Of a stretch of 50,241 nt of DNA, positions 25,559-34,877 are shown in pieces. A program made the translations under genes and the position numbers. The stretch's first letter is position 1. Each line of letters opens with the position of its first letter. The notes under the pieces are model-generated. The model made no database searches, was not told the origin of the DNA, and worked only from the letters and a program-made list of their open reading frames with translations. Origin of the DNA: Paracoccaceae bacterium (GTDB lineage Bacteria; Pseudomonadota; Alphaproteobacteria; Rhodobacterales; Rhodobacteraceae); contig JAPORQ010000054.1 in NCBI GenBank assembly GCA_026710155.1, forward strand, positions 1 to 50,241. The letters run 5' to 3'.

Positions 25559-26884
25559 TTGAAGAATTCTTTGAAATTCAACTGGCACCAAGCATCGGTA
25601 TTAAGTGGAAAAAATTTTTCCCTCAATGCCGAAGATGTAAACAAAAGAGTGTACCAAAACCCTGATCCGTGCACTCTGCCTGAACAACCGTTCGTGGCTA
25701 TCAAACTCAATACAAACCTGTCTTCAAGTATTATCAACCTGTTTTGTTCCGTAAGGGGAAATTGTTGTTTCAGGCTAACCTCCGAACACTTCCCAGAAGG
25801 GGAAACCATCAAAACTGACCATTGTTCATATGCACATGACCCCACTAGTTCCCCACCATGTTTTATCGTTCAGACAGGTGGGACTATCGGCCCGGCAAGG
25901 AAAATCCTGAGATTGCAAAGTACCTGGATAAAAAGTTTTCAAATCAACAAACTCCTTTGGTCGATTTCAGCCAAGGATAACTACGGTATCCTTGGTGATT
26001 TAACACATTCAATCTCACTCTATGGCTTAATGGAAGGTCTTTGTATTGGTACGAATGTAACCCTTCTGGGAGAATGGCTTCCAAAATCTCAACTCGATGA
26101 AATCTCCGCAAGGAAAATATCGGTTCTCTATGCAACACCCATTCAGTTGCAATTGCTGTTACGTGCCTTCGAAATCCACAAAATGAAGCCCATAGCCTCT
26201 TTGAGAATGATTGTCGTAGGCGGTTCAAAATTGACCTCCACCAATTCATTGAAGTTGAAAGAGGTATTCCCGCAGAGTGAATTAGTAGAATTTTATGGTA
26301 CTGCCGAAACAAGTTTTATTGCAATTACTTCTTCTGATTCTCCCAAAGGTTCAGTAGGAAAAGCATATGAAGGAGTAAAGGTCAGGGTATCCGATGATTC
26401 TGGAAAATCCCTGCCCAATGGAAAGGAAGGTAACATTGAAGTCTCATCCCCTTATCTTTTTGAAGGATATGTTCATAATGATACCATTCACCCACACCAA
26501 AATGATTACTTTCAAACTGGCGAATGTGGTTTTCTTGACAAAAACGGATATTTGTTCCTCAAGGGTCGCAGGGATCGCATGATGAGCATTCATGATGTAA
26601 ACATCAATCCCGAGGAAGTGGAAAATTTTCTATTGACCGTGGAGGGTGTTGAAGCGGCTTACGTTTATTCGAAACTGGACAGGTTTAAATCAAACCAGTT
26701 GCACGCCTGTCTATTTATCAATTCCTCCAAACCAGATGTGAAGGAAATTGCCAGTATGTGCCAAAGGAATTTGGGATTCAACCTAACCCCAAAAACATTT
26801 CTATTGATTGATGAAAATCCGCCTCTGCTTCGTTCCGGCAAATTGAATTTGGCTGCCATTCAAAGGATTTTGGAGACAGCCTGA
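25559..26884 (+). CDS. Short acyl-CoA/acyl-acid ligase-like AMP-binding protein
   Basis: A 441-aa member of the ANL adenylate-forming superfamily, which activates a carboxylic acid as acyl-AMP. The normally TSGTTGxPK loop is altered to VQTGGTIGPARK near residue 105. Later motifs are better kept: FYGTAETSF (A5), FQTGECGFL (A7, Glu for Asp), KGRRDRMMSIHDVNINPEEVE (A8) and the catalytic Lys region RSGKLNLAAI (A10). The N-terminal domain is about 80-100 residues shorter than usual. The apparent start is TTG at 25559, so the true N-terminus is uncertain or lost. The TGA overlaps the thiolase ATG (TGATG). The partner gene suggests supply of an acyl-CoA to a thiolase-like enzyme. Confidence 0.75.
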   Translation: MKNSLKFNWHQASVLSGKNFSLNAEDVNKRVYQNPDPCTLPEQPFVAIKLNTNLSSSIINLFCSVRGNCCFRLTSEHFPEGETIKTDHCSYAHDPTSSPPCFIVQTGGTIGPARKILRLQSTWIKSFQINKLLWSISAKDNYGILGDLTHSISLYGLMEGLCIGTNVTLLGEWLPKSQLDEISARKISVLYATPIQLQLLLRAFEIHKMKPIASLRMIVVGGSKLTSTNSLKLKEVFPQSELVEFYGTAETSFIAITSSDSPKGSVGKAYEGVKVRVSDDSGKSLPNGKEGNIEVSSPYLFEGYVHNDTIHPHQNDYFQTGECGFLDKNGYLFLKGRRDRMMSIHDVNINPEEVENFLLTVEGVEAAYVYSKLDRFKSNQLHACLFINSSKPDVKEIASMCQRNLGFNLTPKTFLLIDENPPLLRSGKLNLAAIQRILETA

Positions 26885-27999
26885 TGAGTGTCGAGGCCTA
26901 CATTGTCTCTGGAGCCAGAACACCTGTTGCTCCAAGAAATGGCTTCTTGAAGGGCATTGATATTTACACCTTGGGAGAGGCAGCAGCCTCTTGCTGTTTG
27001 GTAAAGGCTGGTATTGCGTCTGATAAGGTTGACGAAATTATTGTTGGTAATGTTCTGGGTCCAGGAGGAAATCCGGGACGAGTAATCAGCCTTCAATTGG
27101 GGCTTCCTGAAGCTACTCCCGGGATAACCATTGATCGTCAATGTGCAAGCGGTCTGGACGCAATTTTATTGGCCAAGTCACTGATAACAAGTGGATTGGC
27201 AGAGATTGTTTTGGTTGGAGGCGTGGAAAGTTATTCCCAGCGTCCAAGAGTTTATCTCCAGAAAAATGGTGAATATGAGGATAGTCCAATTGACCAGGCA
27301 CCTTTCACCCCTTGGAGTGACAGGGATCCTGACATGATCAAGACAGCTAGTGATTTGGCTGAAAAATATTCACTAACCAGGGAAAGTCAGGATTTATGGG
27401 CGATTGATAGTCATGAAAAAGCACGGGCAAACAAGCATCGATTACAGGAAGAAATGTCCATACTTCTTGGCATCCCCAGAATGGATCAGTTTACCAGAAA
27501 CCTTACCTTGGAGACCTGTCAAAAGATTGCCCCGATTTGTGGAACGATCACTCCGGCAAATACCTCTGTGGCGGCAGATGGCGCTGCCTTCGTTCTTGTT
27601 GTTGCGGAACAAATTGCAAATGAATTAAATGCCCCCAAAGTGAGGATTGCAAGCGGATTAACGGTTGGAAGTGATCCGATGGTACCAGGTTTGGCAACAA
27701 TGCCTGCCATCAGGAAAGTTCTGAAAATGGAGGGGTTGAACAGTGATGGTATTCTCGTCTATGAAATCATGGAAGCATTTTCAGCACAGATATTGGCCTG
27801 CCTCAAGGATCTGGACATTGATCCATCAAGAGTAAATACTGGTGGTGGATCCCTTGCCAGAGGACATCCTATCGGGGCGTCAGGGACCATTTTGGCCGTT
27901 AGATTGTTTCATGAATTGTTGGACACAGGCGGGTTTGGACTGGCATCCATACCTTCGGCAGGCGGCATAGGTACAGCCATTATATTTGAAAGGGAATAA
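26884..27999 (+). CDS. Thiolase-family protein with altered active site
   Basis: A 371-aa thiolase-fold protein. The nucleophilic Cys87 is kept in DRQCASGLDA and His328 in ARGHPIGASG. The conserved NEAF Asn is Met (EIMEAFS, residue 296), and the second catalytic Cys of the C-terminal CxGGGxG loop is missing: the loop reads IPSAGGIGTA. Biosynthetic and degradative thiolases need that Cys as acid/base, so condensation or thiolysis of ordinary acetoacetyl-CoA is doubtful. A decarboxylating, acyltransferase-like or purely binding role is possible. It is cotranscribed and translationally coupled with the short acyl ligase at 25559. Confidence 0.85.
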   Translation: MSVEAYIVSGARTPVAPRNGFLKGIDIYTLGEAAASCCLVKAGIASDKVDEIIVGNVLGPGGNPGRVISLQLGLPEATPGITIDRQCASGLDAILLAKSLITSGLAEIVLVGGVESYSQRPRVYLQKNGEYEDSPIDQAPFTPWSDRDPDMIKTASDLAEKYSLTRESQDLWAIDSHEKARANKHRLQEEMSILLGIPRMDQFTRNLTLETCQKIAPICGTITPANTSVAADGAAFVLVVAEQIANELNAPKVRIASGLTVGSDPMVPGLATMPAIRKVLKMEGLNSDGILVYEIMEAFSAQILACLKDLDIDPSRVNTGGGSLARGHPIGASGTILAVRLFHELLDTGGFGLASIPSAGGIGTAIIFERE

Positions 28000-28143
28000 C
28001 TCATTGTTTGGTTGAATGATCAACATTATCCTACCATTCGGTCTGTTTTTGATTTATTTTCTTTTCCAAATATGTAAATGACCTTTAATCTAACCATTTA
28101 TTGTAATTTATATTTGGACATTTTCACTTATCAGGATGACATT

Positions 28144-29469
28144 ATGACTACCGAAACAACAATGCCAAATGATCTTTCCTCTTTTTGGATTCCCTTTACT
28201 CCAAACCGGCAATTCAAGAAATCTCCCCGATTGTTGGTTGAAGCAGAAGGAATGTACTACACATCTTCAACCGGGTACAAGGTCATTGATTCAAGCGCCG
28301 GACTTTGGTGTGTCAATGCTGGTCACAAAAACCCGAGAATTGTCAAGGCCATACAAAACCAACTTACCGAACTTGATTTTGCACCAACATTTCAGGTGGC
28401 TCACCCAAAGGTATTTGAACTGGCAAACAAGGTCAGGGATCTGGCGCCAGAAGGCATGGAACATGTCTTCTTTACCAATTCAGGTTCCGAAGCCGTTGAA
28501 AGTGCTCTGAAAATAGCGCTTGCCTATCACCGGGCCAAGGGTGAAGGTCAAAGAAACAGGTTAATCGGCAGGGAAAGAGGTTATCATGGCGTTAATTTTG
28601 GCGGCATCTCAGTTGGTGGAATAGTCAACAACCGTAAGGTTTTTGGTACTCTTCTTGCCGGTGTTGACCATCTGCGTCACACCCATCTTCCAGAAGTGAA
28701 TTCCTATTCAAGGGGGCAACCTGAGCATGGCGTTGAGTTGGCTGAAGATCTGGAACGAATCTGTGCCTTGCACGGTCCTGAAACAATTGCCGCCGTGATT
28801 ATTGAACCGGTTGCCGGTTCAACCGGTGTACTTGTACCGCCCAAGGGTTATCTGGAACGGGTTAGGGAAATCTGCACCAAATATGGCATATTGCTGATTT
28901 TTGATGAAGTCATAACGGGATTTGGACGTTTGGGTGATTCGTTCGCTGCCGTGCATTATGGAATTACACCCGACATGATCACCTGTGCCAAGGGCTTGAC
29001 AAATGGTATCATTCCAATGGGAGGTGTTGTCGTCAAAAAGGATATTTATGATGCCTTCATGACCGGTCCGGACTACCTAATAGAGCTGTTCCACGGATAC
29101 ACCTATTCCGGTAATCCGGTGGCGAGCGCTGCAGGGATTGCCACGCTTGAAACATACCGAGAAGAAGGGTTGTTCGAGCGTGCCAAAAACATGACCCCGT
29201 ATTGGGAGGATTGTGTACATTCTCTCAAGGGACTGCCCAATGTCATTGATATCCGAAATGAGGGCATGATCGGAGCCATCGAGTTGGAGCCAATACCTTA
29301 TGCGCCCGGCAAAAGGGGTTTTGACTTGTTTGTTGATGCTTTTGAAAAAGGTCTTTTGATAAGGATTACCGGCGATATCATTGCCATGTCACCACCATTG
29401 ATCGCGGAAAAATCCCATCTGGATGAAATCATCGGTATACTGGAAAAGGTTCTCAAGGAAGGAAAATAG
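28144..29469 (+). CDS. Class III pyridoxal-phosphate aminotransferase (omega-amino acid:pyruvate type)
   Basis: A 441-aa class III aminotransferase moving an omega-amino group (for example of beta-alanine, GABA or a polyamine) to pyruvate or a related keto acid. FWIPFTPNRQFK at the N-terminus is typical of the beta-alanine:pyruvate group. Other features are FTNSGSEAVESALK (PLP phosphate cup), GYHGVNFGG, IFDEVITGFGRLG (PLP-pyridine Asp), CAKGLTNG (Schiff-base Lys) and HGYTYSGNP. The start is the ATG at 28144 with AGGA 8 bp upstream; an upstream frame to 28078 lacks conservation. It is monocistronic. Confidence 0.88.
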   Translation: MTTETTMPNDLSSFWIPFTPNRQFKKSPRLLVEAEGMYYTSSTGYKVIDSSAGLWCVNAGHKNPRIVKAIQNQLTELDFAPTFQVAHPKVFELANKVRDLAPEGMEHVFFTNSGSEAVESALKIALAYHRAKGEGQRNRLIGRERGYHGVNFGGISVGGIVNNRKVFGTLLAGVDHLRHTHLPEVNSYSRGQPEHGVELAEDLERICALHGPETIAAVIIEPVAGSTGVLVPPKGYLERVREICTKYGILLIFDEVITGFGRLGDSFAAVHYGITPDMITCAKGLTNGIIPMGGVVVKKDIYDAFMTGPDYLIELFHGYTYSGNPVASAAGIATLETYREEGLFERAKNMTPYWEDCVHSLKGLPNVIDIRNEGMIGAIELEPIPYAPGKRGFDLFVDAFEKGLLIRITGDIIAMSPPLIAEKSHLDEIIGILEKVLKEGK

Positions 29470-29506
29470 TCTTTGTTCCAAGTAAAACTGGAAATTGCAG
29501 GAAAAA

Positions 29507-29524
29507 GGTGCTATCAATAGCGCC
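29507..29524 (+). terminator. Hairpin downstream of the aminotransferase
   Basis: GGTGCTA-TCAA-TAGCGCC forms a 7-bp stem (one G-U pair) with a four-base loop, 37 bp past the stop codon. No U tract follows directly, so it may be a weak or factor-aided terminator, or an RNA stabiliser. Confidence 0.35.
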
Positions 29525-29650
29525 AATACCCTACAATCTTTATACTGGGTAGTTAACTTGCCGAATAGGAAAATAAGAAAGGGTTTTGATTGAAAATAGG
29601 GGTCAGGTTTTGATATTTGATCTTTTTTGTTCCCTCAAGGGAGGGCTTCT

Positions 29651-30649
29651 TTGGCGATAGCACCTTCCTCCATGGAAAAGAGGATCGAGTTCTCGGATAA
29701 TCAACGATTGATTGATTTGTGCGGGGTTTGTGATGAAAACCTCAACAAGATTGAGAACAGTTTGGGAATACATATAATCAGACAGGGGAACTCCCTTTCC
29801 CTGTTGGGTGGTCTTGCGCAAATTGAAGTTGGAAACCAGGCCCTGCAATCATTATACGAGAGGGCCAGTCAGGGTCTTGCCATCAATGAGGTTGAAGTGA
29901 ACCAGACCTTGGAAATGGCCTTGAGTGATGGTGATGTGCCCAAAACCTTTCGGGATCAGAGCGAAATGGATTTCAGTTCAGAACTTGAAATCAGGACCCG
30001 AAAAAGAATCATTGCACCCAAATCAAAAGCCCAGTTCGAATACCTCAAAAACCTGTCATCCCGAAAGATCACCTTTGGAATTGGACCGGCAGGTACAGGC
30101 AAAACCTACCTTGCCTTGGCCGTGGCCGTGGCCAGCCTGCTTTCCAAGGAGATCGATCGTATTGTCATGGCGAGACCAGCTGTCGAGGCTGGTGAAAGGT
30201 TGGGTTTCCTGCCAGGTGACATGAAGGAAAAAATTGATCCATATATGCAACCACTTTATGATGCCTTGCATGATTTTCTACCCTCAGGCACGATTGAAAA
30301 GCATCTGGCTTCCAGAACCATTGAGATTGCCCCATTGGCCTTCATGAGAGGCAGAACCCTGGCCGATTCATTTGTTATTCTAGATGAAGCCCAAAACACA
30401 ACTCGTATGCAAATGCGGATGTTTCTAACCCGTATGGGGCAGGGCTCAAGGATGGCCATTACCGGTGACATTACCCAGATTGATCTGCCTCGTGGTCAGG
30501 AATCCGGTTTGGTTGAAGCACAACAAATCCTTGGCGATATAAAGGGCATTGCCTTTTCGGAACTGACAGCCCGGGATGTCATGCGCAACAGGATTGTTGC
30601 CGAGATCATCAAAGCCTACAATGACAGAACCATCAGAATTTCCCCATAG
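29651..30649 (+). CDS. PhoH-family ATPase (PhoH-like protein)
   Basis: A 332-aa P-loop ATPase of the PhoH family, linked to RNA metabolism and commonly encoded before ybeY. Walker A is GIGPAGTGKTYLALAV and Walker B is SFVILDEAQNTT, with ITGDITQIDLPRG after it. The N-terminal KH-like part has IEFSDNQRLIDLCG. The start is set at the TTG at 29651, 5 bases after a strong AAGGGAGGG (29637-29645); an ATG at 29672 is the alternative. It overlaps the ybeY start by 29 bp and begins the conserved phoH-ybeY-corC-lnt-metK-trmB block. Confidence 0.9.
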   Translation: MAIAPSSMEKRIEFSDNQRLIDLCGVCDENLNKIENSLGIHIIRQGNSLSLLGGLAQIEVGNQALQSLYERASQGLAINEVEVNQTLEMALSDGDVPKTFRDQSEMDFSSELEIRTRKRIIAPKSKAQFEYLKNLSSRKITFGIGPAGTGKTYLALAVAVASLLSKEIDRIVMARPAVEAGERLGFLPGDMKEKIDPYMQPLYDALHDFLPSGTIEKHLASRTIEIAPLAFMRGRTLADSFVILDEAQNTTRMQMRMFLTRMGQGSRMAITGDITQIDLPRGQESGLVEAQQILGDIKGIAFSELTARDVMRNRIVAEIIKAYNDRTIRISP

Positions 30650-31139
30650 GGTTTGTCTGGTCATTGAAGACCAGCGCTGGAAAGATGTCCAACTTGAGGA
30701 CATTGCCGCCCAAGCCATCAATTCTACTCTCAGGGAATATGATGCCAACCTTATACCCGTTGAAATCCACTTGCTTGCCACCAATGACGAAGCCATGCAA
30801 AAATTGAATTCCAGGTTTAGGAACGTAAGCAAACCAACCAATGTTCTGGCCTGGCAATCCGGAGAATTGTTTTTTCCAGATGCGCTGGAAGAAGAAGGAA
30901 ACTGGCATTTTCTAGGAGATATAGCTGTATCCTTTGATACACTCCTGTCGGAATCCGAGGGTTACGGGTTGACTTTGGACAGCCATCTAAGTCATTTACT
31001 GGTGCACAGTACCCTTCACCTTGTTGGATTTACCCATGACCTCAAGCATGATGAAATGAAAATGAAAAGCCTGGAGACAAAAATTCTTTTCTCCATGGGG
31101 ATTGCCGATCCATACGACAGCACACAGATATATGTTTAG
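30621..31139 (+). CDS. ybeY: Endoribonuclease YbeY (16S rRNA maturation)
   Basis: A 172-aa zinc-dependent endoribonuclease for 16S rRNA 3'-end maturation and ribosome quality control. The metal site is HLLVHSTLHLVGFTHD, matching H-G-x-L-H-L-x-G-x-D-H except Ser for Gly. SKPTNVLAW and LGDIAVSFDT are the other family signatures. The ATG at 30621 lies within the end of phoH. It is followed by, and slightly overlaps, the corC-like gene. Placement and motifs make the call secure. Confidence 0.93.
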   Translation: MTEPSEFPHRVCLVIEDQRWKDVQLEDIAAQAINSTLREYDANLIPVEIHLLATNDEAMQKLNSRFRNVSKPTNVLAWQSGELFFPDALEEEGNWHFLGDIAVSFDTLLSESEGYGLTLDSHLSHLLVHSTLHLVGFTHDLKHDEMKMKSLETKILFSMGIADPYDSTQIYV

Positions 31140-32049
31140 TTCTTACCATGTTACAAAAATGAATCAATTGCCAGCAAACAAAAAATCCGCTCCCCATGGG
31201 AGTGGTAACCTAAAGCCTGAAATCAGCAAATCCAACGGTCTTAAAAAAATCCTGAAACTGTTTGCGGGCTCATCCCAAGGTGAAGAAAATGGCAATGGGG
31301 ATGACGACGACATACCATTATCCGGCAACCATGAAAATATCAAATTGGAAGGTTCAATGGCCAAAGAAGGAACGGTGGAAGATGTTGTAGTTCCCAAGGC
31401 GGATGTTGTCGCGGTATCTGACAGCATATCCCTTTCCGAACTCGTCAAGGTTTTCAAGGAAAGTGAAAGGACAAGGATACCGGTTTTTCATGAAACCCCT
31501 GACAATCCCCTGGGGTTCGTACACCTGAAGGATATTGCCCTCAAATATGGTTTCAATGGCAGCGCCAGAAAGAAATTCCGTATCAGGGATGATTTGCGGG
31601 CTCTCCTCTTCGTTCCTCCCTCAATGCCGATCAACGAACTTCAGGCAAAGATGCAGAATGGCCATTGTCATATGGCGCTTGTCATAGATGAATACGGTGG
31701 TGTGGATGGTCTGGTTACCATTGAGGACCTGTTGGAACACCACTTTGGAGAAATCATTGACGAGCACGATACCGAGGAAGAGAACGCCCAGGGCATCATG
31801 GAAATTGACCAAAACCTCTACCATTGTCCTGCCAAGACTCCTCTAGAGGAACTGGATGAATTGCTCAATTCGGATCTGACCAATAACCTCGAAGAGGAAG
31901 TTGACACCTTGGGAGGATGGGTTTCAACAAAAATCAACCGGATCCCCAATCAGGAAGAAGTGATCACATTTGAGGATTTGGGGCTGGTAATAAAGGTCCT
32001 GAAGGGGGACAACAGAAAAATGGATCTGCTGGAAGTAAGGATAGTTTGA
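31132..32049 (+). CDS. corC: CBS-pair hemolysin/CorC-family protein (TlyC-like)
   Basis: A 305-aa cytoplasmic protein with tandem CBS domains (residues about 75-195; VEDVVVPKADVVAV, SERTRIPVFHETPDNP and HMALVIDEYGGVDGLVTIED) and a C-terminal CorC_HlyC domain (TLGGWVSTKINRIPNQEE). The family is tied to magnesium/cobalt efflux. The N-terminal transmembrane DUF21 domain is absent, as in CorC. The start may be the ATG at 31132, overlapping the ybeY stop, or the ATG at 31159; no strong ribosome-binding site separates them. It lies in the position expected between ybeY and lnt. Confidence 0.88.
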   Translation: MFSSYHVTKMNQLPANKKSAPHGSGNLKPEISKSNGLKKILKLFAGSSQGEENGNGDDDDIPLSGNHENIKLEGSMAKEGTVEDVVVPKADVVAVSDSISLSELVKVFKESERTRIPVFHETPDNPLGFVHLKDIALKYGFNGSARKKFRIRDDLRALLFVPPSMPINELQAKMQNGHCHMALVIDEYGGVDGLVTIEDLLEHHFGEIIDEHDTEEENAQGIMEIDQNLYHCPAKTPLEELDELLNSDLTNNLEEEVDTLGGWVSTKINRIPNQEEVITFEDLGLVIKVLKGDNRKMDLLEVRIV

Positions 32050-32137
32050 GGAATCCGGTTGTCATCCCGAACTTTGCTACCCATTCCAGCTTGGGGACAG
32101 AGACTTTAATTCAGGAATTAACCTAAACCGGGATGTT

Positions 32138-33619
32138 ATGATTCTAGCCTTCCGTCCTATCTTTCCCTTTTTGGCGGGTCTTGTTGCTTCCCTGGGTAAT
32201 GCACCTGCATCCTTACCTCTGATTACCCTTGCCGGAGCAGGTATTGCGGTATATCTGTCCTTTCGTGAAACCAGTTTCGCATCCACCTTCATGATAGGCT
32301 TGCTCTTTGGTTCAGGATATTTTATCCTCACCCTTTCCTGGTTGATTTATCCATTCCTCGTAGACCCAGATCAAACCAGATGGATGGCCCCTTTTGCCCC
32401 ACTTCTGACTGCATTCGGACTATCCCTGTTTTGGGGACTTGCCTTCGGAATGCCTTCCCTGTTGACTGATAACACCAGTGACAGAGTGCTGGTATTGTTG
32501 ATAGGTTGGATTGCCCTTGAATTGTTGCGGGAACATCTGTTTACGGGTTTTCCATGGGGCATGTTTGCTTATACGCTTGATGGGACACCCATCATGCAAG
32601 TAGCCTCACTCATTGGGGCAAACGGCCTTACGGCTCTCCTCATCAGTCTGGGGATCATGCCGTTTCTTGGAAAGCATTTATGGCAGGGTGTGGGTATTTC
32701 GGTGGGACTATTGGCCTTGATCTGGATCTGGGGATCGTATCGAATTCCTCCCAAGGTTGAACTAACTCCTTCTGATGAAACGATCAGAATCATCCAACCC
32801 AACATACCCCAGAATGAAAAATGGGATCCAATGCTTCAAAGCGCTAATATCAATCTTTTGCTGGAACTCAGCAACAGGCCAAGTGAGAACGAGATTGATC
32901 TGCTGTTGTGGCCAGAAACAGCAATTACGGCCTTTGTCAATGAGGAGGATATGGCCTTGATCTCCTCGAGGGTGAACAATATTCCCTTCATTGCGGGTTT
33001 CAGACGCTTGGCTGACAACAGGATGTACAACAGCCTGATGGCACTCGGCGAACGGGGTGAACTGGAACAAATCTATGATAAACAGCATTTGGTACCCTTT
33101 GGGGAATTTATTCCGTTTGAGGGCATGCTGAAATGGCTTCAGGGCTCAGGCTTGGCGAATGATGAAATATGGGATTTTTCCGAAGGGTACGGCTCAAAAT
33201 TCCTCAACCTCCCTGTTCTGGGCAAGGCAAGGGCACTTATATGTTATGAGGCCATTTTTCCAAACGAGGTCAGAACCAGAGAAAGGCCAGACACCCTTCT
33301 TCAGATTACCAATGATGCATGGATCGGCAATTCATGGGGGCCCAGACAACATTTTGCCATTGCCAAAACCAGGGCCATAGAACTTGGCCTTCCCTTGATC
33401 AGGGTTTCAAACAATGGTGTTTCGGCTGTCACGGATGGCTATGGTCAACCCATAAAGATGCTTGATGTTGGAACAAGAGGTGTACTGGATGCCAAAATCC
33501 CCACCACACTCCCACCAACCTTTTATTCCAGGGTTGGGGATTGGCCCCTGTTGATTGTCTTATTTTTGTCAGCGGTGTCCTTGTTAATCAGGTCAAAAAC
33601 AATTACCAATACTCATTGA
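32138..33619 (+). CDS. lnt: Apolipoprotein N-acyltransferase
   Basis: A 493-aa inner-membrane enzyme that adds the third acyl chain to lipoproteins. The N-terminal half has about six membrane segments (for example FPFLAGLVASLG and VLVLLIGWIALELL). The C-terminal half is a nitrilase domain with the Glu-Lys-Cys triad visible in LLWPETAITAF, YDKQHLVPFGEFIPFEG and ARALICYEAIFP. A final membrane helix lies at about residues 470-485. It starts at the ATG at 32138, 88 bp after corC. Confidence 0.93.
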   Translation: MILAFRPIFPFLAGLVASLGNAPASLPLITLAGAGIAVYLSFRETSFASTFMIGLLFGSGYFILTLSWLIYPFLVDPDQTRWMAPFAPLLTAFGLSLFWGLAFGMPSLLTDNTSDRVLVLLIGWIALELLREHLFTGFPWGMFAYTLDGTPIMQVASLIGANGLTALLISLGIMPFLGKHLWQGVGISVGLLALIWIWGSYRIPPKVELTPSDETIRIIQPNIPQNEKWDPMLQSANINLLLELSNRPSENEIDLLLWPETAITAFVNEEDMALISSRVNNIPFIAGFRRLADNRMYNSLMALGERGELEQIYDKQHLVPFGEFIPFEGMLKWLQGSGLANDEIWDFSEGYGSKFLNLPVLGKARALICYEAIFPNEVRTRERPDTLLQITNDAWIGNSWGPRQHFAIAKTRAIELGLPLIRVSNNGVSAVTDGYGQPIKMLDVGTRGVLDAKIPTTLPPTFYSRVGDWPLLIVLFLSAVSLLIRSKTITNTH

Positions 33620-33621
33620 AA

Positions 33622-33650
33622 CAAACTGAGTATTTTTGAAAATCAGTTTG
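33622..33650 (+). promoter_or_regulatory. Inverted repeat in the lnt-metK spacer
   Basis: CAAACTGA (33622-33629) and TCAGTTTG (33643-33650) form a perfect 8-bp stem around a 13-base loop, 42 bp before metK. It could be an lnt terminator (though no U tract follows), an operator, or a leader RNA element. It does not match the SAM-II, SAM/SAH or SAM-V riboswitch patterns I know for alphaproteobacterial metK leaders. Confidence 0.4.
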
Positions 33651-33692
33651 CAGTTTTGGAAATACAGATAGATTTGAAACCCAGGAGTTGTT

Positions 33693-34877
33693 ATGTCGAT
33701 AAACAAGGGGATATTTACATCTGAATCGGTGTCACGTGGCCATCCTGATAAAGTGTGTGACCAGATCTCGGATGCCATTCTCGACGCCTTTTTGCATGAG
33801 GAGCCCGAAACCCGATTGGGGTGTGAAACCCTGGTCTCCAAGAATACCGTTATTGTAGCAGGTGAATACCGGGGCCCCGAAAACGTATGGAATTCACTTG
33901 AAGACATAGCTCGCAAATGTGTCAGGGACATTGGCTACGAGCAGGATGATTTTCACTGGAATACCTTCGGATTTCAAAATTTCATGCATGGACAATCAGC
34001 TGATATTGCCAAGGGTGTTGATGCCTCGAAGGGCAAGGACGAGGGTGCTGGTGATCAGGGCCTCATGTTTGGATATGCCGTCAATGAGGCTCCTGAATAC
34101 ATGCCTGCACCACTTTACTACGCACACAGGATTTTACAGGGTATCGAGGAATTCAGAAAGAAGGATCAAACGGACGGACGCAAACTTGGACCCGATGCCA
34201 AATCACAGGTTACCCTACGCTTTGATGAAGGCAAGCCGGTAGGGTTGGAGAGGGTCGTGATTTCTTCACAACACATTGCCGGGCTGGATTCCCGAGATGT
34301 TAAGGACATGATCAAGCCCATAGCCTCTGCATTGCTGCCTGCAGATTGGGTTGCCAACTTGCCTGATGAAGAATGGCTGATCAATCCGACGGGCATTTTT
34401 GTCAAGGGAGGGCCTGCCGCCGATTGTGGCCTGACCGGACGCAAGATCATTGTAGACACCTATGGTGGCGCCGCTCCACATGGCGGTGGGGCGTTTTCAG
34501 GCAAGGATCCCACAAAAGTTGACAGATCGGCAACTTATGCCGCTAGGTATCTGGCCAAAAACATTGTTGCTGCCGGTCTGGCAGGCAAATGCCTGATTCA
34601 AATCTCCTATGCCATCGGGAAACCAGAACCAACCTCACTTTTCCTTGATACCTTTGGGACAGAAAATCTCGCACCAGAAAAAATAGAGCAAAGGCTTTTG
34701 GAAGTGATTGGTGATAGAATGAATGGGTTGACGCCAAGGGGTATCAGGGAACATTTGCAACTCAACGCACCCATTTATCAGGCTACCGCTGCCTTCGGTC
34801 ATTTTGGTCGAACCCCTGGTGGAAATGGTGATTTCACCTGGGAGAATACTGATCTTGTCAGTGATTTATCCATGTGA
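33693..34877 (+). CDS. metK: S-adenosylmethionine synthetase
   Basis: A 394-aa MetK making SAM from methionine and ATP. Signature motifs include SESVSRGHPDKVCDQISDA, GAGDQGLMFGYA (methionine/ATP loop) and GGGAFSGKDPTKVDRSATYA. CAGGAG precedes the ATG at 33693. The length matches the family. Its stop overlaps the trmB GTG (ATGTGA). In alphaproteobacteria metK-trmB adjacency is standard. Confidence 0.96.
   Translation: MSINKGIFTSESVSRGHPDKVCDQISDAILDAFLHEEPETRLGCETLVSKNTVIVAGEYRGPENVWNSLEDIARKCVRDIGYEQDDFHWNTFGFQNFMHGQSADIAKGVDASKGKDEGAGDQGLMFGYAVNEAPEYMPAPLYYAHRILQGIEEFRKKDQTDGRKLGPDAKSQVTLRFDEGKPVGLERVVISSQHIAGLDSRDVKDMIKPIASALLPADWVANLPDEEWLINPTGIFVKGGPAADCGLTGRKIIVDTYGGAAPHGGGAFSGKDPTKVDRSATYAARYLAKNIVAAGLAGKCLIQISYAIGKPEPTSLFLDTFGTENLAPEKIEQRLLEVIGDRMNGLTPRGIREHLQLNAPIYQATAAFGHFGRTPGGNGDFTWENTDLVSDLSM

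Noticed and set aside
33620-33692. SAM-II, SAM/SAH or SAM-V riboswitch before metK
   Set aside because: The short leader lacks the conserved pseudoknot sequences of these classes; only a simple hairpin is present.
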